A DNA stretch of 64,000 nt from Calliopum simillimum (Eukaryota > Arthropoda > Insecta > Diptera > Lauxaniidae): assembly GCA_951812925.1 (NCBI GenBank), contig OX638370.1:23489964-23553963 (forward strand), written 5' to 3'. The position numbers and the translations under genes are program-made. This document shows, piece after piece, positions 30,979-44,517 of the stretch. Within the stretch, counting starts at the first letter, position 1. The number at the start of each line of letters is the position of its first letter. The notes beneath the pieces are model-generated. The model saw only the letters and a program-made list of their open reading frames with translations. It ran no database searches and was not told the origin of the DNA.

Positions 30979-32279
30979 TTTACTTTTACAATTTTTATGT
31001 ATTGTACGATCCAAAGACAACGTCTTGTAGTGATAATGATAATGACTAAATATCAGCGTAATCTAGAACCTCGATATAGTTTTATCGAATTCTTCTAAGG
31101 TAAAAAAAATGTACAAATCACTGCATTCAAATGCTTTATCGACTGGAGTCCAGTGAAATCCAAATATTTCTGGAAAGCTGTGCGAATTGTTAATAGTCCC
31201 TGTAAATTTTCTTTATATATTTTTCCAACGAATTAGCTAATCTTCTACTTAATATGGGTAGCTAAAAGATGTCCATCAGTGGCGTACCGGCTTTGTATGA
31301 CCAAAAAGAAATGGTCCCTATGACCACAATCACCTATGACATTTAATTCAATATCGGTTTCAAAAACTTATTTTGGCAGGCCTAAGAGCTCATTTGCCCC
31401 GTCCCCTGCCCCTCCTTGCTACCCTACTGAAAATGTCGGATTTTTGCTTCGACTGGCTGACTCTTTGAGTTTATTGCCTGTCGTCTTGCGAGTAATTTCA
31501 TAAGCTGTGTGAAGCAATGATAGCCATTACTATGGCATCTAAAACTTTGGCTTCGAGATTTTTGAAACTTATACTTCTTTGCTAAGTTCATTAAGCTCAC
31601 GTGATTGCTTCTTGTTTTTGCTGCTCTGCTCTTTTCCTACAATCTCCCAAATAACATCTTTCGTCCAGGCACTATTTATGTTCCGTTTTGAAAAGTCATG
31701 TGACTGATATTTTGCCAGTTACATAAGTAGATGCCATTAAGCTCTGGAGCTAAATAGCTGCTTAGTATTTAAAAATTATCAAATTTATTTATTTATTCCG
31801 AGGATGGTCATCCTAAAATTTCTTACCAGTCTGGTTGCTACTTTAAACTCTCATGCTGGGAACCCACTTAGAAGGCCACTCAAGTTGGTTTAGTTATAAT
31901 TGCTGTAATTATGAATCCACATCATAACAGACTTATTCAAAAGTTGAATTTAAAGTTTTTCTGTTCTTTTGATTTTATTAAACTGATAAGAAGAATTTAA
32001 GCTGAAGGAATTTAGAAGCATTCCACTAAGGATGGAAGGAGTAATTTAATAGTTTTTATCTGGAATGGGATGTTATGCAAGAGGAAACTCACTATTGAAA
32101 ATTTACATTGAATTTCGAGATAGAATTTTACTCAAGTAAACATGGGCAATATTAAATATTAGAAAATCTTTGGCTAAGATATTTTACATAAAAAGTACAT
32201 TTTCACTCACTTTACCGTGGATAAGTTATACGTATTTTGGGACCTCATCTTAAATATTTATTTACACTTTGCGAAACTC
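30979..32279. other. Intergenic DNA, nothing firm
   Basis: A single CAGTGGCGTACC string at 31275 resembles some transposon ends, but no partner end was found. No gene is seen. Confidence 0.3.
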
Positions 32280-32758
32280 AGTTTCCCAAACACGCTCTAG
32301 TTACCTTCTCTTGACGCTTGCTTGTTTGGGATATGCCACGCCCTCTTGTCCGAGTGGACCTAGTTTTTGCTCAGAGCTTGCAATTACTTTCCCCAGTATT
32401 TATGTGTATTCTGGTTGCGTTATCGCAAGAAATTCTCTAAATATTGCATTTTGAATGTTTTTTTGTATGGGGTGTGGGCACGTCCTTTGACCGATTTTGC
32501 TCATTTTCAATCCCACGAGATAATTTTAACAACGGAGGCAGTGTACAAAATTTCATTGAATTATCTTGCTTAGTTTTCCCGTGGAAAATATTTCCACAGA
32601 CAGCCAGCCAGAAGGCCAGACAGACGGACAAGGCTATATCGACTCAGAAGGTGACGCTGATCAAGAATATATGAACTTTTCCTTATCTACCATAATCCTT
32701 ATTCGTGTAACAAACGGAAACTCAAAGAGAATATACCTTGGGTGTACGGTATAAAAAT
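32280..32758 (-). repeat. mini-me-like repeat, minus-strand copy
   Basis: In reverse it reads the conserved core TCGATATAGCC(T)TGTCCGTCTGTC, the GGCGTGGC block and the GTACACCCAAGG end, matching 52424-53554 and 60009-60786. It is shorter than those copies and lacks the expanded tetranucleotide run. Confidence 0.7.
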
Positions 32759-35700
32759 CAAAAGGCTCGCGGCTCACATGATCAAATCTTATCGTTTGAA
32801 ACAGCTATGTATTTGGGTGATTCTTCGCAAAAATCATGTTTGAAGCTCAATTTTGATATTTAAACTATGAAATTATAGCATAAAGTTTTAAAAACTCATT
32901 CTCCTGTCTGTCACAAACCACTCGCTAGAGTACTGAACTTGCTCTTTTCGCAGATTACGTTTTTGCATGATATTTTTACAGTCGAAGTAGTACCCTTAAG
33001 TGTAGAGTAGAGTTCACGAGGAACTTTATCTTAGTACATACATGGAATGAATCATTCCACTCGGTCGCCTTTATCCTGGCTTGCATTTGTACTTTAAGGA
33101 GTAAGTGCGAAAAGTGGGGAGCGAGTGAAGCCGCATGATAAAGCTAGCTAATTTTATTAATTTTAGTTATCTTTCTATGTTTTTATGAATTGCCAAAAAT
33201 TGCAACTTTCTAAAACTTTTTATATTGCAGAAATCTTTTTACTTTAATTTTCCTATAAAATATTAAAAATTAAATCTGAAAAATTTTTAAATCCTGTTTT
33301 AAAAATCGCTTCAATAAACAATACCTTGTTGCAATTTTAATCTCATGTTGAAAGCGCGCGCTGAGTGTTTTATTCATATACGTTGACATATTTAAAGGCT
33401 TTTGCTTGTTTTTGCATGTTTAAGTGTTGCCATACTTAAATATTTGGAAGAAATAATAGCAATTTTGACCAAATTGCGGTTTGTGACGCTAAATTCTATA
33501 GTTGAACTCAATACGACAAGCGGTTGATATTGAAATACAAAATATGTGAACTATCGACTACTACTGCAAATGTTGGCTAAAAGCGTTAGGTAAAAAAATT
33601 ACATATGGCAACACTTAACTTAAAATGGATAAACAAAAACCAAATATGTAAACTATGTAGTTAAATTCACTCAATCCTTTTCCTCTTGATTATTTGTCAC
33701 TCTTATATTTCACCATTTCATTTCATTTCACTTTTTGTTTCTGTTTCTGTTTTTATTTTTGTTTTTCATTTTATTCACAAACAACATACAAAACCCAATT
33801 TTTTTTTCCTTTAGAACTTTCAGTGTTGCCATTTGCATTTTTTTACGATATCGCAGGTAATTTCCATGCGAATGCACAATTGTCGTTCGCTGCCATTCAT
33901 TGTCCGAACAAGTAATCAACTCGAAGCTCAACCAGTCAACAAACCAAACCATTATGCACCGCTACTCCCACCCACCCAATCATCTACATACATCCATCCA
34001 CTCACACTTTTAACCGAACTATTAAAAGCGTCAACACAATTCATCATCATCAAGAACAAACAGTGACATCACGTCAACATCATCATTTCCTTCATTATTA
34101 TCAACAGTAAACTGACGAACAGAGATTGTGTGTTGAAAGGACATCCTAGGGTTTTCGATCCGATAAACATTTACGTAAATGCTTCTTGATGTTATCTTTT
34201 CAAGAGATGGTTTAACTCTTAATTCTTAACTTTATACTTTGTACAATAAACTGCAAATTCTGTGAAAGTATACGGAAAAAAGATTTTGGTTTATGGAAGT
34301 AAAAAAAAGAAGTATCAGGTTCACTAATTCCTCCTTTCAACTTTCTTGGTTAACTGAAATAAACAAAGCAAATGCTGAAATAACTGCGTTTCCATTGGGT
34401 CTTTTGGTTTATTTTTTTTAGAGTTGGGTTGTTGTTAACCAAGTTAACCAAATAACAACACTATTCGAACTTTTTTCACTTATACTTTTGAATAATTTCT
34501 TTGAATAAATATGTTTTAGCAATTTATTCCGGTGATTTTTAAATGCAGCCTTCCAATGGTTAAAAAAAGTTGCTATGCGAACAGTTTAATTAGTTTGCTT
34601 TCTAGTTTATTTGAAACTAAATAAAATTTCTCATGCAAATCGAAAAACTGTCAAAATTAGTGTGAATTTTTACGATTTTATGATGTTTTCGAAGACTGCA
34701 CGTTTTGTGTATTAGCCTTGATGCTCAGAATAGAAATAAGATAAGTTATTCCGGATAATGATCAGGCCCGGATTAGATAAACCTTAACATGGTCAATCAG
34801 ATTTTAGTACAATAGGTACCATATTCATTGATACTGACATCTTAGCAGGAGCTGATCAAAGCACTGTACCACAATACCATGCTCCTTGATACAGATTGTG
34901 ATCACATTAAAGTATCGAGCTCTTATCAGTTGCTCATCACAATTTGGTATTGGTATAAAAACAAAATTGTTCGTATAGTTTTGTAAATCATGATAAAAAT
35001 AAGTAAATCAGAAAGATCGTATTAAATCAGGGCTGTCACTTTACAAAACTGGTAAAGTGAAAGCGACGCTGAACAGCACGGCCAATACCTTAATTGAACA
35101 CCTAGTTAAGCAGGAAAGTTGGTGAGGCAAATTGTTACATTATGCAGCTGCTAACAGAATATGGATATTTTCAGAAATTCCTTCACAAGATAAGGGAACA
35201 CAGATGTACCAGACTGCATCTACGGCGACTCAGAATATGAGTTCTGTAACTACGGTCCGAATCATCACATGCTTGTAAACGAAGAAAACTAGTTATTAAT
35301 GATGGATGATACGTAGAAAGCGTACTTCGCTCAAAGAAGAAAGACCTTAATTCTTATCAAGCTGCCAGAAGTCATCTATGCATATTTTTGCTAATTGCTG
35401 GCGCTCTTTATTTCTTTATTGGCGAGGGTCTCAATACAAGGCCCTGATCTCTACCAAGGCGGTTCCAGAATAGAAACACTTTCTTTCTGGCAGAGACCGT
35501 AACCGTTAGGTCCTCGCTCGCTCTCGGCTAATGCCCAAGTCCTGAAGCAGTTTCACCCCTACCGATTCCTACCCTTTTCTTAAAAAGAAAATAGAGATGT
35601 TGACAAGGCAACATTCTATATACACATCTCAAAACAGGATCTGAAAAGAAAACATGTTCCCTAGTATGTAGATCTAATAATGTGACCAGGTCCTGAAAGG

Positions 35701-36299
35701 AACTTGAGATTCGCTTAACAAATTTAGACCGCTTCATATGAGGTGTGACGTTTATTATCATATCCGAATTTGAAGGTCTCACCAGTCACTGATTACATAT
35801 GAATATTTCCGCCAATCCTCATCTGGATCGGATTCAAACTGGTACCAATTTGCAATTGGGGTGTCATTTATGATTATTGGAATTGAGAAACTCGTCTTCC
35901 TTTAGAATTTGCTAGACATTAGCAACCATCCAATATAATGAAAACTTGTCACTAGTGTAGGATAGCGCAAAAACTGCGTAATGGTAGGAAGTTTTGGGTT
36001 TGCAAAGGCTCTAAACATACGGACTGATTGTATGTACAAACATAGCCTCTTCGACCAGCAGAGACAATTGTCTCAATGGTCCCATGTTTTGTCTAGTTGT
36101 TTTGTGAGCAGTTCTAAATGAAATTACACATAAAACTAAAATCAATTCACTAAAAAAAAAACAATTGTAACAAAAATGGTCCAAATGTAATGCAAAGTCG
36201 ATCATATGTACTAAATGTGGTCAAATTGTGTATTGATTGTGTCAGTATAATTATAACGTTACTGACAAGGTGATGTTTGTCAGTTTGTCCACTGTAATG
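32759..36299. other. Intergenic DNA, no supported gene
   Basis: 33790-34100 is richer in C, and TTCCTTTAG near 33805 could be a splice acceptor, but no protein is recognisable. In reverse, 35400-35780 looks like a retroelement or transcript 3' end (AATAAAGAAATAAAG), but no coding motif confirms this. Confidence 0.3.
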
Positions 36300-36600
36300 A
36301 AGAGCAAACGATAGCATATTGGTTAAATGACTTGCGCTGCGTGAAGAGACCCGGGTGCAAAACCACCTCTTGATAATTTTCAATTCCAATTTTTCAATTT
36401 CTATTAATTAAACATAATTTGCTTGAAGAGCCTTCGAAGCGAAAAATGAACCACGGAATAATAAAATAAAACAAAACGAAATTAAATAAAATAAAGCAAA
36501 AAAATCAAAAATAATAAAAAATAATAAAAAAATTTCACCCGCACTGGGATTCGAACCCGGAACACAATGCTCATATGTATGAAATTTAAATTTCAATCAA
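36300..36600. repeat. Two weak tRNA-like fragments in opposite orientation
   Basis: A TAGCATATTGG A-box-like motif with a poor B box lies near 36314-36370 on the plus strand. A good B-box match, GGGTTCGAATCCC on the minus strand, lies near 36546-36558 without a clear A box. A-rich or T-rich runs flank both. Confidence 0.35.
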
Positions 36601-38784
36601 ATTTTGGATTGATCGTAGTTGTAGTCTATTTGCAGCGCGAACAGAGACAATTGTCCTTTTTCTGGTCTCAATTTAATGCATAGGGTTACGTCCAACGATA
36701 AGCAATGCGAAACGTCAATAGAACTTCAGATGTGATGGGACCAGAATTTGGACTTGTAGGTCGTCCTCAAGGTGTACTTAGTTTACAAACTAGTTTTGGA
36801 ATTGGTCGTGCTCCCATAGGGCAACTATTGTTGGAAAATTGGTGCTATGAGTTCAGTGCAGAAGTGATAGAAAGTCACTCAAAGTTTATTTCGAATTTAT
36901 TCTCTCGAGTGCCGAGTTCGAATTCATATTTTGTTAGCTTGTGTCATTCATTATAAACTATGCAACATATCACGTGTACAAATGCGTCGACATTGTACTG
37001 TATTGGATTGCTGGATTAATGTAAGGATTTTCGTATGACGTGATGATGATGATGATGAAAATCATTGAATTCGTCAAAGTCAAAAATATTTTTTAAATGA
37101 AAATTAAAATGAAAATACCTACAAAATACATTTGATGTGAAGCTCTTTTTAAATGCGCTTCAAGTTAAGACCACATTTATTATAAACTGTATAAGTCGTC
37201 GTCGAGGGAAGAGATCGAGAAGAGCGAGGCATATTATTCTTCTTATTTTGATGTTCGTACTTGTTGTCATGATATCAACTTAAAATTGACCAACATGAAA
37301 AAAAAAAAAAAAAATGGATGACAGACAGATGAGTTGTGTTGTGATGTGCTGTGGCGAATGGGTTGAACACCGAATTTATGTTGGGATGGTGACGTTGATG
37401 TTGGTTGACTCAACTGCCGCTGTTGCTGCTAAAAATATTATTATGGTAAAATTGTGGTGGACTGATCAGCTGTTAATTGAATTAACTGACGCAAATGTTT
37501 GAGGTGCAAAATTCATTCATTGTGAAGATTTTAATTTCCGTTCTTGCTTTTCAAAAGGGAAATTTGTACTTTCTGACTGAATGATGAAAATTATTGCAGA
37601 TAGATAATTTACAGAGTAAAAGGAATTTTTACGTGATATTGAAAATAATGTTATTTTTTTTTTGTATTTAAAGAAAAACAAAATCTTTGTTTTATTCTTT
37701 AACATATAAAAATAATCTATTAGCATGAATTTGCATTTACAGGTATCCTAATCTTTCATTTGTTTCTTTTATCACCTCCCCAACAGCAGCAGCAGTAGCA
37801 TGCATCCATCACTCATATTCAAATACGTAAAAATTTCTTTGCATATTTATAGGAGAGTAAAAGAAATTGCAATTCTCAAATTAAATGCAGCTAAAAGGCT
37901 AAACGAGCTTAAGCAAAAACTGCAAAGAAATTGAAAAGATGCAGGCAGCAAGCAACCAGAAAAAAACCCTAACGCAGGTGTTCGTTCAGCGAATTCCTTT
38001 GCATATTTACAGGCGCATTTCATTGAAAATTTTTCACTTTTCTGTTGAATTGCTTTGCTTCTACTGCTGCTTGTGCTGCTGCTGCAAAGATAATCCGCAA
38101 TGCTGAAGATAGAAAACTTTTGCGCCTGTAAACTTCTTGAAAGACTTTTTGAGCTTCTTTTAAGTTTTCTTACCATATTTTTCTATGTAAATTTTACATT
38201 TTATTTTTATTTGCTTTTATTAGAAGAATGAATTTTTTTGCAATAATCGCATTTTTCTTGCAATTTTTCGCAAAAACTTGGTGCTGCACAACGCAAAAGT
38301 TAAAGTATATGTTAAGGCGCATTTAATCCATTTCTTCTCTTTCTTGCTTCAGCATTTTATACAGTATGAAAGAGAGGGAAAGAAAGCATGTGCACGTGCA
38401 AGTGAGATAGCTTTGCCAATAAATTTAACTACTTTAGCCGATTAAGTAGAAAAGGTGAGATTAAATGAAATCTTTTGCAAAGCAATGCAATTTCGTAATT
38501 AAAAAGTGAATTGCTAAGCTCGTGCACCTAAAAGTAGACTACGTATTAGTTTTATTGCTTGTAATTGAAGGTAAAAAATACATATTTATTTCTGAATGCG
38601 CTGTAAACACTTTTTAGATAATTTCTATTTAAAGTAATGCAATTTCAAAGGTTAAATTTTCTGCAAGAGATTTCTTTCAATTTCCTTTATAAATTATTAT
38701 AAATTACACTGTATTCTACTAAACAAAATTAAGTTTACGTGTCTCGGCGTTTTGGTGTGTCAATTTCACGTAAATTTACTATGT
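36601..38784. other. Intergenic DNA, low-complexity tracts
   Basis: It contains a (GAT)n run near 37041, poly(A) near 37297-37312 and CAG/GCA triplets near 37786 and 38060. No gene is supported. Confidence 0.35.
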
Positions 38785-39128
38785 TACCACCGGAGATTTA
38801 TGCGGTTAATTACGGCTGTTTCGAGATATAGCTCTAAATCTCGTTGTAAATCGTGTAATTTACCATACAAAAATAAATCTTCTTTTGACGTGATTTATTT
38901 TTAATTTTCATATAAATCTGAAAAGGGAGATTTGCGACCAAGTGGCACCCTTCCATATTGACAATTGTCACTGGAATCAATAAAAAAAGCAAATGGAAAT
39001 AAATATTAAGGAGAAAAGTAAGAACAACTTTCATTTTCCCGCTTATAGCATTTACTGTCAAAAAATAAATCTCTTTCAGCCTGTAACAGCTAGATTTATA
39101 AATCTCGTCACAGCTAAATCTCTGGTGT
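38785..39128. repeat. MITE family M2, copy 2, 344 bp
   Basis: The left end, TACCACCGGAGATTTATG, and the right end, ATAAATCTCGTCACAGCTAA then TCTCTGGTGTA, are imperfect inverted repeats. The inner blocks match copy 1 at 10555-10931 in the same order. Confidence 0.8.
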
Positions 39129-39677
39129 AAAATTAACTATTTGTAAAATCCAAAAATTCTTTAAAAAAACATCTTGGGGAGTCGTTTGCGTACTTTTTTT
39201 GGGTATAGTTTGCGTGTTAATTTTAAAGGGTCGCTTGTGATTAATCTTGGTATGCCGTTCGCTCAGTCATCTTGGGGAGTTATATGGGGATTTGTCTCTA
39301 TGACTTGAAACTACCGGACAGTTTCTCCCGAAAAAACCATCGCCTGAGATAAAAATACAATCGATGATTCATTTGATCGCAAAAATTTCTGTAAGTTCTT
39401 TTTATCGCCTGCGACAAGTCATAAAAATATTTGGCAACCATGGGTTCGAATCCCAGTGAGGGCGATTTTTTTTTAATATTTTTATTTTGTTTTAAATTTT
39501 TTTATTATTTTCCTTTTTTTAATTTATTTACTTTTGTTTAATTGAATTGAAATTAAATAGAGTAATTTAGGGTAATGTGGTTACCTTTTTTCTTTTTTGC
39601 CAATTTCTACCAAAGTAATGGTAGTAGGTTAGCTTGATCGATTTATTTGTATTAGTAATTCTATTGTTTTTACTATT
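39129..39677 (+). repeat. B-box-bearing fragment with SINE-like tail
   Basis: GGGTTCGAATCCC near 39439-39451 fits the pol III B box and is followed by GGCGATTTTTTTTT. The T-rich tail up to about 39550 resembles that of the units at 1873-2300 (TTTACTTTTGTTTAATTGAA). No clear A box is seen. Confidence 0.45.
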
Positions 39678-39690
39678 TGATAACTTATAT

Positions 39691-40482
39691 GTATGTATGT
39701 ATGTATTCTCCTTTAACTCCTAGGAGGAGCATAGGGCCAATATGAAACATCTTTATTCGTCGCGATCCCTTGCGATGACTTTGATCTATTGCCACGACTT
39801 TCCCGATTCTTTTCCAGTTGGTTTTGGGTCTTCCACGTGCTCTACTGTCTTGTGGATTCCACTCAAGAGCCTGACGACAAACTTCGCTGTGTGGTTTCCG
39901 GAGAGTGTGACCAATCCATCCCCATTTGCGCAGCTTGACCTCGTTTGCTATCGCCCTATAATTGCATTTTTGATGTAGCTCGGCATTTGATATAGTGCGA
40001 GGCCACCAAATCTTTAGTATACGCCTTAAGCATTTGTTGACGAATACCTGCAGCTTGTCCGTTAGTTGTTCAGTAACAAGCCATGTTTCGCACCCATATA
40101 AAAAACCGATTTCACATTCAAATCAAAAATGCGCACTCTCGTTTTAGTGGATATAACGGATGAAGACCATATTTTGTTCAGTTGAGCAAACGCGCCTTTT
40201 GCTTTTGCTATTCTTGAGTTGATATCCTCTTTTGCTCCACCATCCATGGAGATAATGCTGCCTAAATACGTGAAGCTATCGACGTTTTCGATGTCATCAC
40301 TGCCAGCTCTAAACGTGATGTCATTCCTGTTTGCGTTTAACTTCAAGCTTTTAGTCTTGGATACGTTGATTTTTAGGCCGGCCATTTGTGATTCCAAGAC
40401 AAGGTCTTCAATTTTGCTTTGCATATCTGAATGTTTAGATGATAAGATGCAGATGTCGTCAGCGTAGTCGAGATCTTCCAGA
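39691..40482 (-). mobile_element. 5'-truncated non-LTR retrotransposon (RTE-like), with target duplication
   Basis: A 13-bp target duplication, TGATAACTTATAT, flanks it at 39678-39690 and 40483-40495. On the minus strand it opens in the reverse transcriptase at LDYADDICILSS, continues through the thumb-like region and C-terminal part, and ends in an (ATAC)n tail at the target junction. Truncation at the 5' end with a microsatellite tail is usual for this type of element. Confidence 0.88.
39742..40482 (-). pseudogene. Reverse transcriptase C-terminal fragment
   Basis: The frame reads YADD (catalytic Asp pair), GLKINVSKTKSLKLN, FTYLGSIISMDGG and SRIAKAKGAFAQLNKIW, all standard for the later RT motifs in RTE/Bov-B-like elements. 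After VKSVFYMG the frame shifts. Decayed C-terminal pieces follow in other frames (LRKWGWIGHTL-like, then ALEWNPQDSRA). Everything before the YADD motif is missing. It cannot be functional. Confidence 0.85.
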
Positions 40483-40495
40483 TGATAACTTATAT

Positions 40496-41245
40496 ACTAA
40501 AATATAAACATTTTCAAACGTGAGGCCAGTTAAATTGAAAGTACCTAAAAATAGCTGAAAAAGAAAAGTGTCGGGTAATGTGGATCACCCTGTCCATTTC
40601 CTAAGTAGTACCGTTATTCGCAATTTTTGTTGACTAAAAGTGTAGTAGTATTTTTTTAGATTATATTTGCTTATTAAAAAATATTTTTTAGTAAGATAAA
40701 CCAAATTCATACTAACAAGTGAATAAATAATAAGGGTTACCGAATCATACGTAAAATAGTACTCCACATTACTCAAATTTTGGTGTCCCGCACATGTAAT
40801 TAACTTTTTAAGGTGTAATAGCAATCAAAGTTGATATAAGGTGTATAATATGAGGTAATCCACATTATCCGAATACAACACTTTTTTGAAAAAATCATTG
40901 ATTATGTAAAACAAATGTAAAATCAGACTTGCTTATGCATTTTTTCGTTGAATAATAGTTCCACAATTGCATTAAAGTTTTTTGAACTTTAGAAAATAGA
41001 GTTCTAGGAAGTTATTTAGTTATTCACAGAGTACTACAAATAAGTCATCTTAACCTCACAGCATATGCTAAGGAATTGTACACGAATAATTTGCATTAAT
41101 GAAAAGCCGACGAGCGTAAAAATATGTTTTCCGCGTTTTAATGTGCACAAATTACCAGAATTGTTGTACAGTCTTTAATATGAAAAATAAAAGGAAGCAC
41201 CACATTACCCAATGATTTCTTGTAATTACGACTTTTGAAACATGT
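40496..41245. other. Intergenic DNA, nothing recognised
   Basis: AT-rich, with words such as CACATTACCC recurring (near 40790, 40865 and 41200) but no defined repeat. No gene is seen. Confidence 0.3.
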
Positions 41246-41342
41246 GGTCGAATCGACGCATCCGAAAATGTACAACTCGCATTACTAAATACATGATTTT
41301 ACGTCACGAGTTGTACGTTCACTGATGCGGCGATTCAGCCCC
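41246..41342. repeat. 97-bp hairpin MITE
   Basis: GTCGAATCGACGCATC and ATGTACAACTCGC on the left pair with GCGGCGATTCAGCC and CGAGTTGTACGTTC on the right. It is non-coding. Confidence 0.55.
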
Positions 41343-43011
41343 TAATGAAATTCTGCATATTAAAAGAAAAAATATTATTACAACTGGCCCACAGGAACCG
41401 AAGCATTTCTCTGTACCCGTCTCTCGTAAACACTAAAATCCCGCCATTTTTATGATATGGCGCACAAGTCAAGAAAACAGGTTTCGTGCAAAATAAAACA
41501 TATGTGTCCAATCAAATCGATTAAACTTAAATCATTAAAGTACCATGTCACAAATTTTTAGCGCAGTTTGTGAAATCGACCTGAAAGTTGGTTCGTACTC
41601 ACGTAGACTCTGTCATACCCGCCTGAAAGGTGTAAATACATCGAGACCTTAGAAGAACAAGGTTCTATCTGCTAAACGAGTGCATCCTGTATGTAATTAG
41701 AACCCTGTTGTTCTAAGGTTGCAGCATATTAAACATTGCAATCGTAAAGTGGAAATTTTGACTGTTTGTTATATAAATCATTTATGATGACAGCTTGTCA
41801 TTCATTGTTAATGCACCGGAGAATAAATTATTGAAAAATAACGCACTTTATCACAACATCATATATTCACTCAAAATTTGCCCAAGCTACCCTCTCACCT
41901 CCTTAAGATTGCAAATAACATTTGCAATTACCTCGTATTTCTTCGATGGAATCCTTAAGGCAGCAAACAAGTCAGCCGGCAATAACAGCAGCTGCTATTT
42001 TTGCTGCATTGTGGGGGTGGGTGGCGGTGACGACCACGGGAGGAAGCAATAAAATTTCGCTAACTTGGCAGAAGACAAATAATTAACAGATTATAAAGTT
42101 TTCGCCGACGTTTAAATAAAGAAAAAGTGGAAAATTTGCAACAACAAAGAGCGGGAAAAAGAAAGAGGTGAACGCTGCAGCAACACTCGCTAAGACATTT
42201 CTTCTTCATACAACGCCATCCAAACAACCCCTAAGATCATACACATCGCCCAAAAAAAGAAAAAAACTACCAAAAAATCGTTATAGCAGCATTATGCTGA
42301 TGCTATTTTATGGCCAACTTCCTGCCATGAATCCTTACGAGCTACGTTTGTTGGCTGGCAATTTTCTTTGCAATTTGGTAAAATTTATATTTTGATCATT
42401 TGTCTGGACTTGGAAAATTACCCTGGCAGGTGCATGAGAAGGCAGTTAGGGATGAGAGATACTGGGGGTATGTGGGAAGATGGAAATGGTAGCTTAAATT
42501 TTAAAAGTGAGAGCACATCATTGTTGTTTATCGTTGTGATATGTTGCAAAATTAATTGCTTAATAATGAAAGTTTTACGCGTCGTCTTCCTTAGGATTGA
42601 ATTTGAAATTTAAGATGCATACTTTAAGATGAATTTGCCTTGAGTTTTCTGGTTATATTGACAACAATGTACTTATATGATGTGGGTTATTAAGAATAAA
42701 AAATGATATACCGTCAGTGTGACACTCATGATATTTTGTAATCTATGTATGTTGAGAAAAATGTGGGACAGTAAATGAATTTGTGTTAATATCTAATTTA
42801 TTTTACGTACTATTAAAATATATACATATCTATCAAACGTATACTCAATATAACAATAAAATTGTTTTCTTATAAATAAACAAACGTGACATTCATGACA
42901 TTTTGCTTTTTCACAAATCGTAAAGTAATTTCATTGTGAAACATGAAATTTTGAAAGAGATCTCGATTGCTTTTATTTAAAAAAAAGCCTTATACTATTT
43001 AGTGATTTGTA
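41343..43011. other. Intergenic DNA with one small hairpin
   Basis: ACCTTAGAAGAACAAGGTTC near 41649 pairs imperfectly with GAACCCTGTTGTTCTAAGGT near 41700. 41940-42200 has CAG/GCA-rich words. No gene is supported. Confidence 0.35.
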
Positions 43012-43266
43012 AACACAGGCCAAGACCAAGACTAATGTAATCTTAGTTTTAATATTGAGTCTTGCTCATGGTCTTGGGGTTTAAGACTTGGTCTCGGTCT
43101 TAAAGAAACCTTATTTTTTCATAGCAATCAAATTTTTAAGATGCCAAATTCCAAATTGATGGACTATTTTAAGCTCGAAAAGAGAATGACACTTTTTAAT
43201 GACCAAGACCGAATAGCAGTCTTGGTCTTGAGCTCTATTGTGTCTGCTATGGTCTTGGCCTTGAAA
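43012..43266. repeat. MITE-like element built from GGTCTTGG motifs
   Basis: The ends AGGCCAAGACCAAGAC and GGTCTTGGCCTT are inverted. The motif GTCTTGGTCTTG and its complement recur at least six times inside. It is non-coding. Confidence 0.5.
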
Positions 43267-44445
43267 TTATATCATTGTTAATTTTCAATTTGCCATAACT
43301 AATGAATGGTGAATCGCACGATAAAAACTGCAATGATTTGGAGAATCACATGCTTTACAAATAACGTTAATTTTTTGTAAAAAAAAAATTATCATTAAGG
43401 AGTTATTTTGATAAAAGTCAAAAAGCGGTTTTTATTAAATAACTCCTAAACGGTAAATTCTTTTTCGTTTTGAGTTATCGCAGTTTGAAAATTGACACAA
43501 ATGTTTATGGGCTATTCTACTCAAGAAGAAAGGAAAATGCGTTATTTCCGGCAGAAATTTTTGGTTTTTTGTATCTGAACTTAGCTAAGTAGTTTAAGTT
43601 CAGCTTGGGTCTTCTAAAACGGACCAGTCAAAAACATAAGATGCACGAATTTTATGACCGTTTATAAGAAAAAATAAGCTTAGGAGGCTGATGTCTGTTA
43701 AAACCCAATTATGTTTGTTACTAAAAAACGAAAATTAGATCGTTAAGTTTCCAGGAAACTGAGGCCAGGAGGCTGAGGTTTTTTTCACTTTTCAATCAAT
43801 AACTCATCAATGCAACGCTCAACGACGAAATTACGGATTTCTACATTAAAATGTTATGGATTTAAAACCTATAAATGTAATAAAAATTTCCTACGAAATA
43901 CATTTTTAACAAAAATGCTCTCCTTGTACCTTAAGACTTGACTGGCCGTAACACAATTTCACACTCAAAACTCGGCATAACGACTAAAATATCCACAATC
44001 CGAGACAAATGAAAGGGATTCTAAGATAACTTTACTTGTTTCTTTCGTATCAATAAAGCAGTAACGCGAAAGATACGCAAAATCATCTAAATTTTATCTC
44101 ATTTGCACACTTAAAAATGAGCTTAATTTACCAATAAAACTTTAATTTCGGAAAAAAGACATGTCAGGAGGCTGAGGATTTAGCACTTTGAAGTTAAATT
44201 TTTGTATGAAATATCTTTCGAATCGAGCTTATTTTCAGCGTCATAGTAAAAACAATTTTGACGTTAAATTTTGATTATAAGTCAATGAAATATTGTTACA
44301 AAAAGTATGTTAAATAAGGTGAGCCGCAAGATATTCGCTCGTGAGTAGAATCACCCCTATACGAGTCAAAAAAAAACTATTTCTGATTAAAGGAATAAAA
44401 AAAAAAAAAATTAAAAAATAATAAAAACAAAAAAAAATTTCACAT
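43267..44445. other. Intergenic DNA with scattered repeat words
   Basis: The string GGAGGCTGAG or GGAGGCTGATG occurs near 43683, 43770 and 44167. An inverted pair around AAGGAGTTATTTTGATAAAA lies near 43397-43450. No gene is seen. Confidence 0.3.
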
Positions 44446-44517
44446 CTCCCCGACGGGGAATTGAACCCCGGTCTCCCGCGTGACAGGCGGGGATACTGAC
44501 CACTATACTATCGAGGA
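44446..44517 (-). tRNA. tRNA-Asp (GTC)
   Basis: The full 72-nt cloverleaf can be drawn: acceptor TCCTCGA/TCGGGGA, D arm TAGTATAGTGGTCAGTA, anticodon arm CCCGCCTGTCACGCGGG with anticodon GTC, and T arm CCGGGGTTCAATTCCCCG-like. The discriminator is G. A T-rich terminator follows on the minus strand near 44440. It appears functional. Confidence 0.96.

Noticed and set aside
31275..31480. CAGTGGCGTACC resembling a transposon terminus
   Set aside because: No inverted partner or target duplication was found within several kb.
35400..35782. GC-richer segment with an 84-codon minus frame
   Set aside because: It looks like a retroelement or transcript 3' end, but no motif, target duplication or tail could confirm it.
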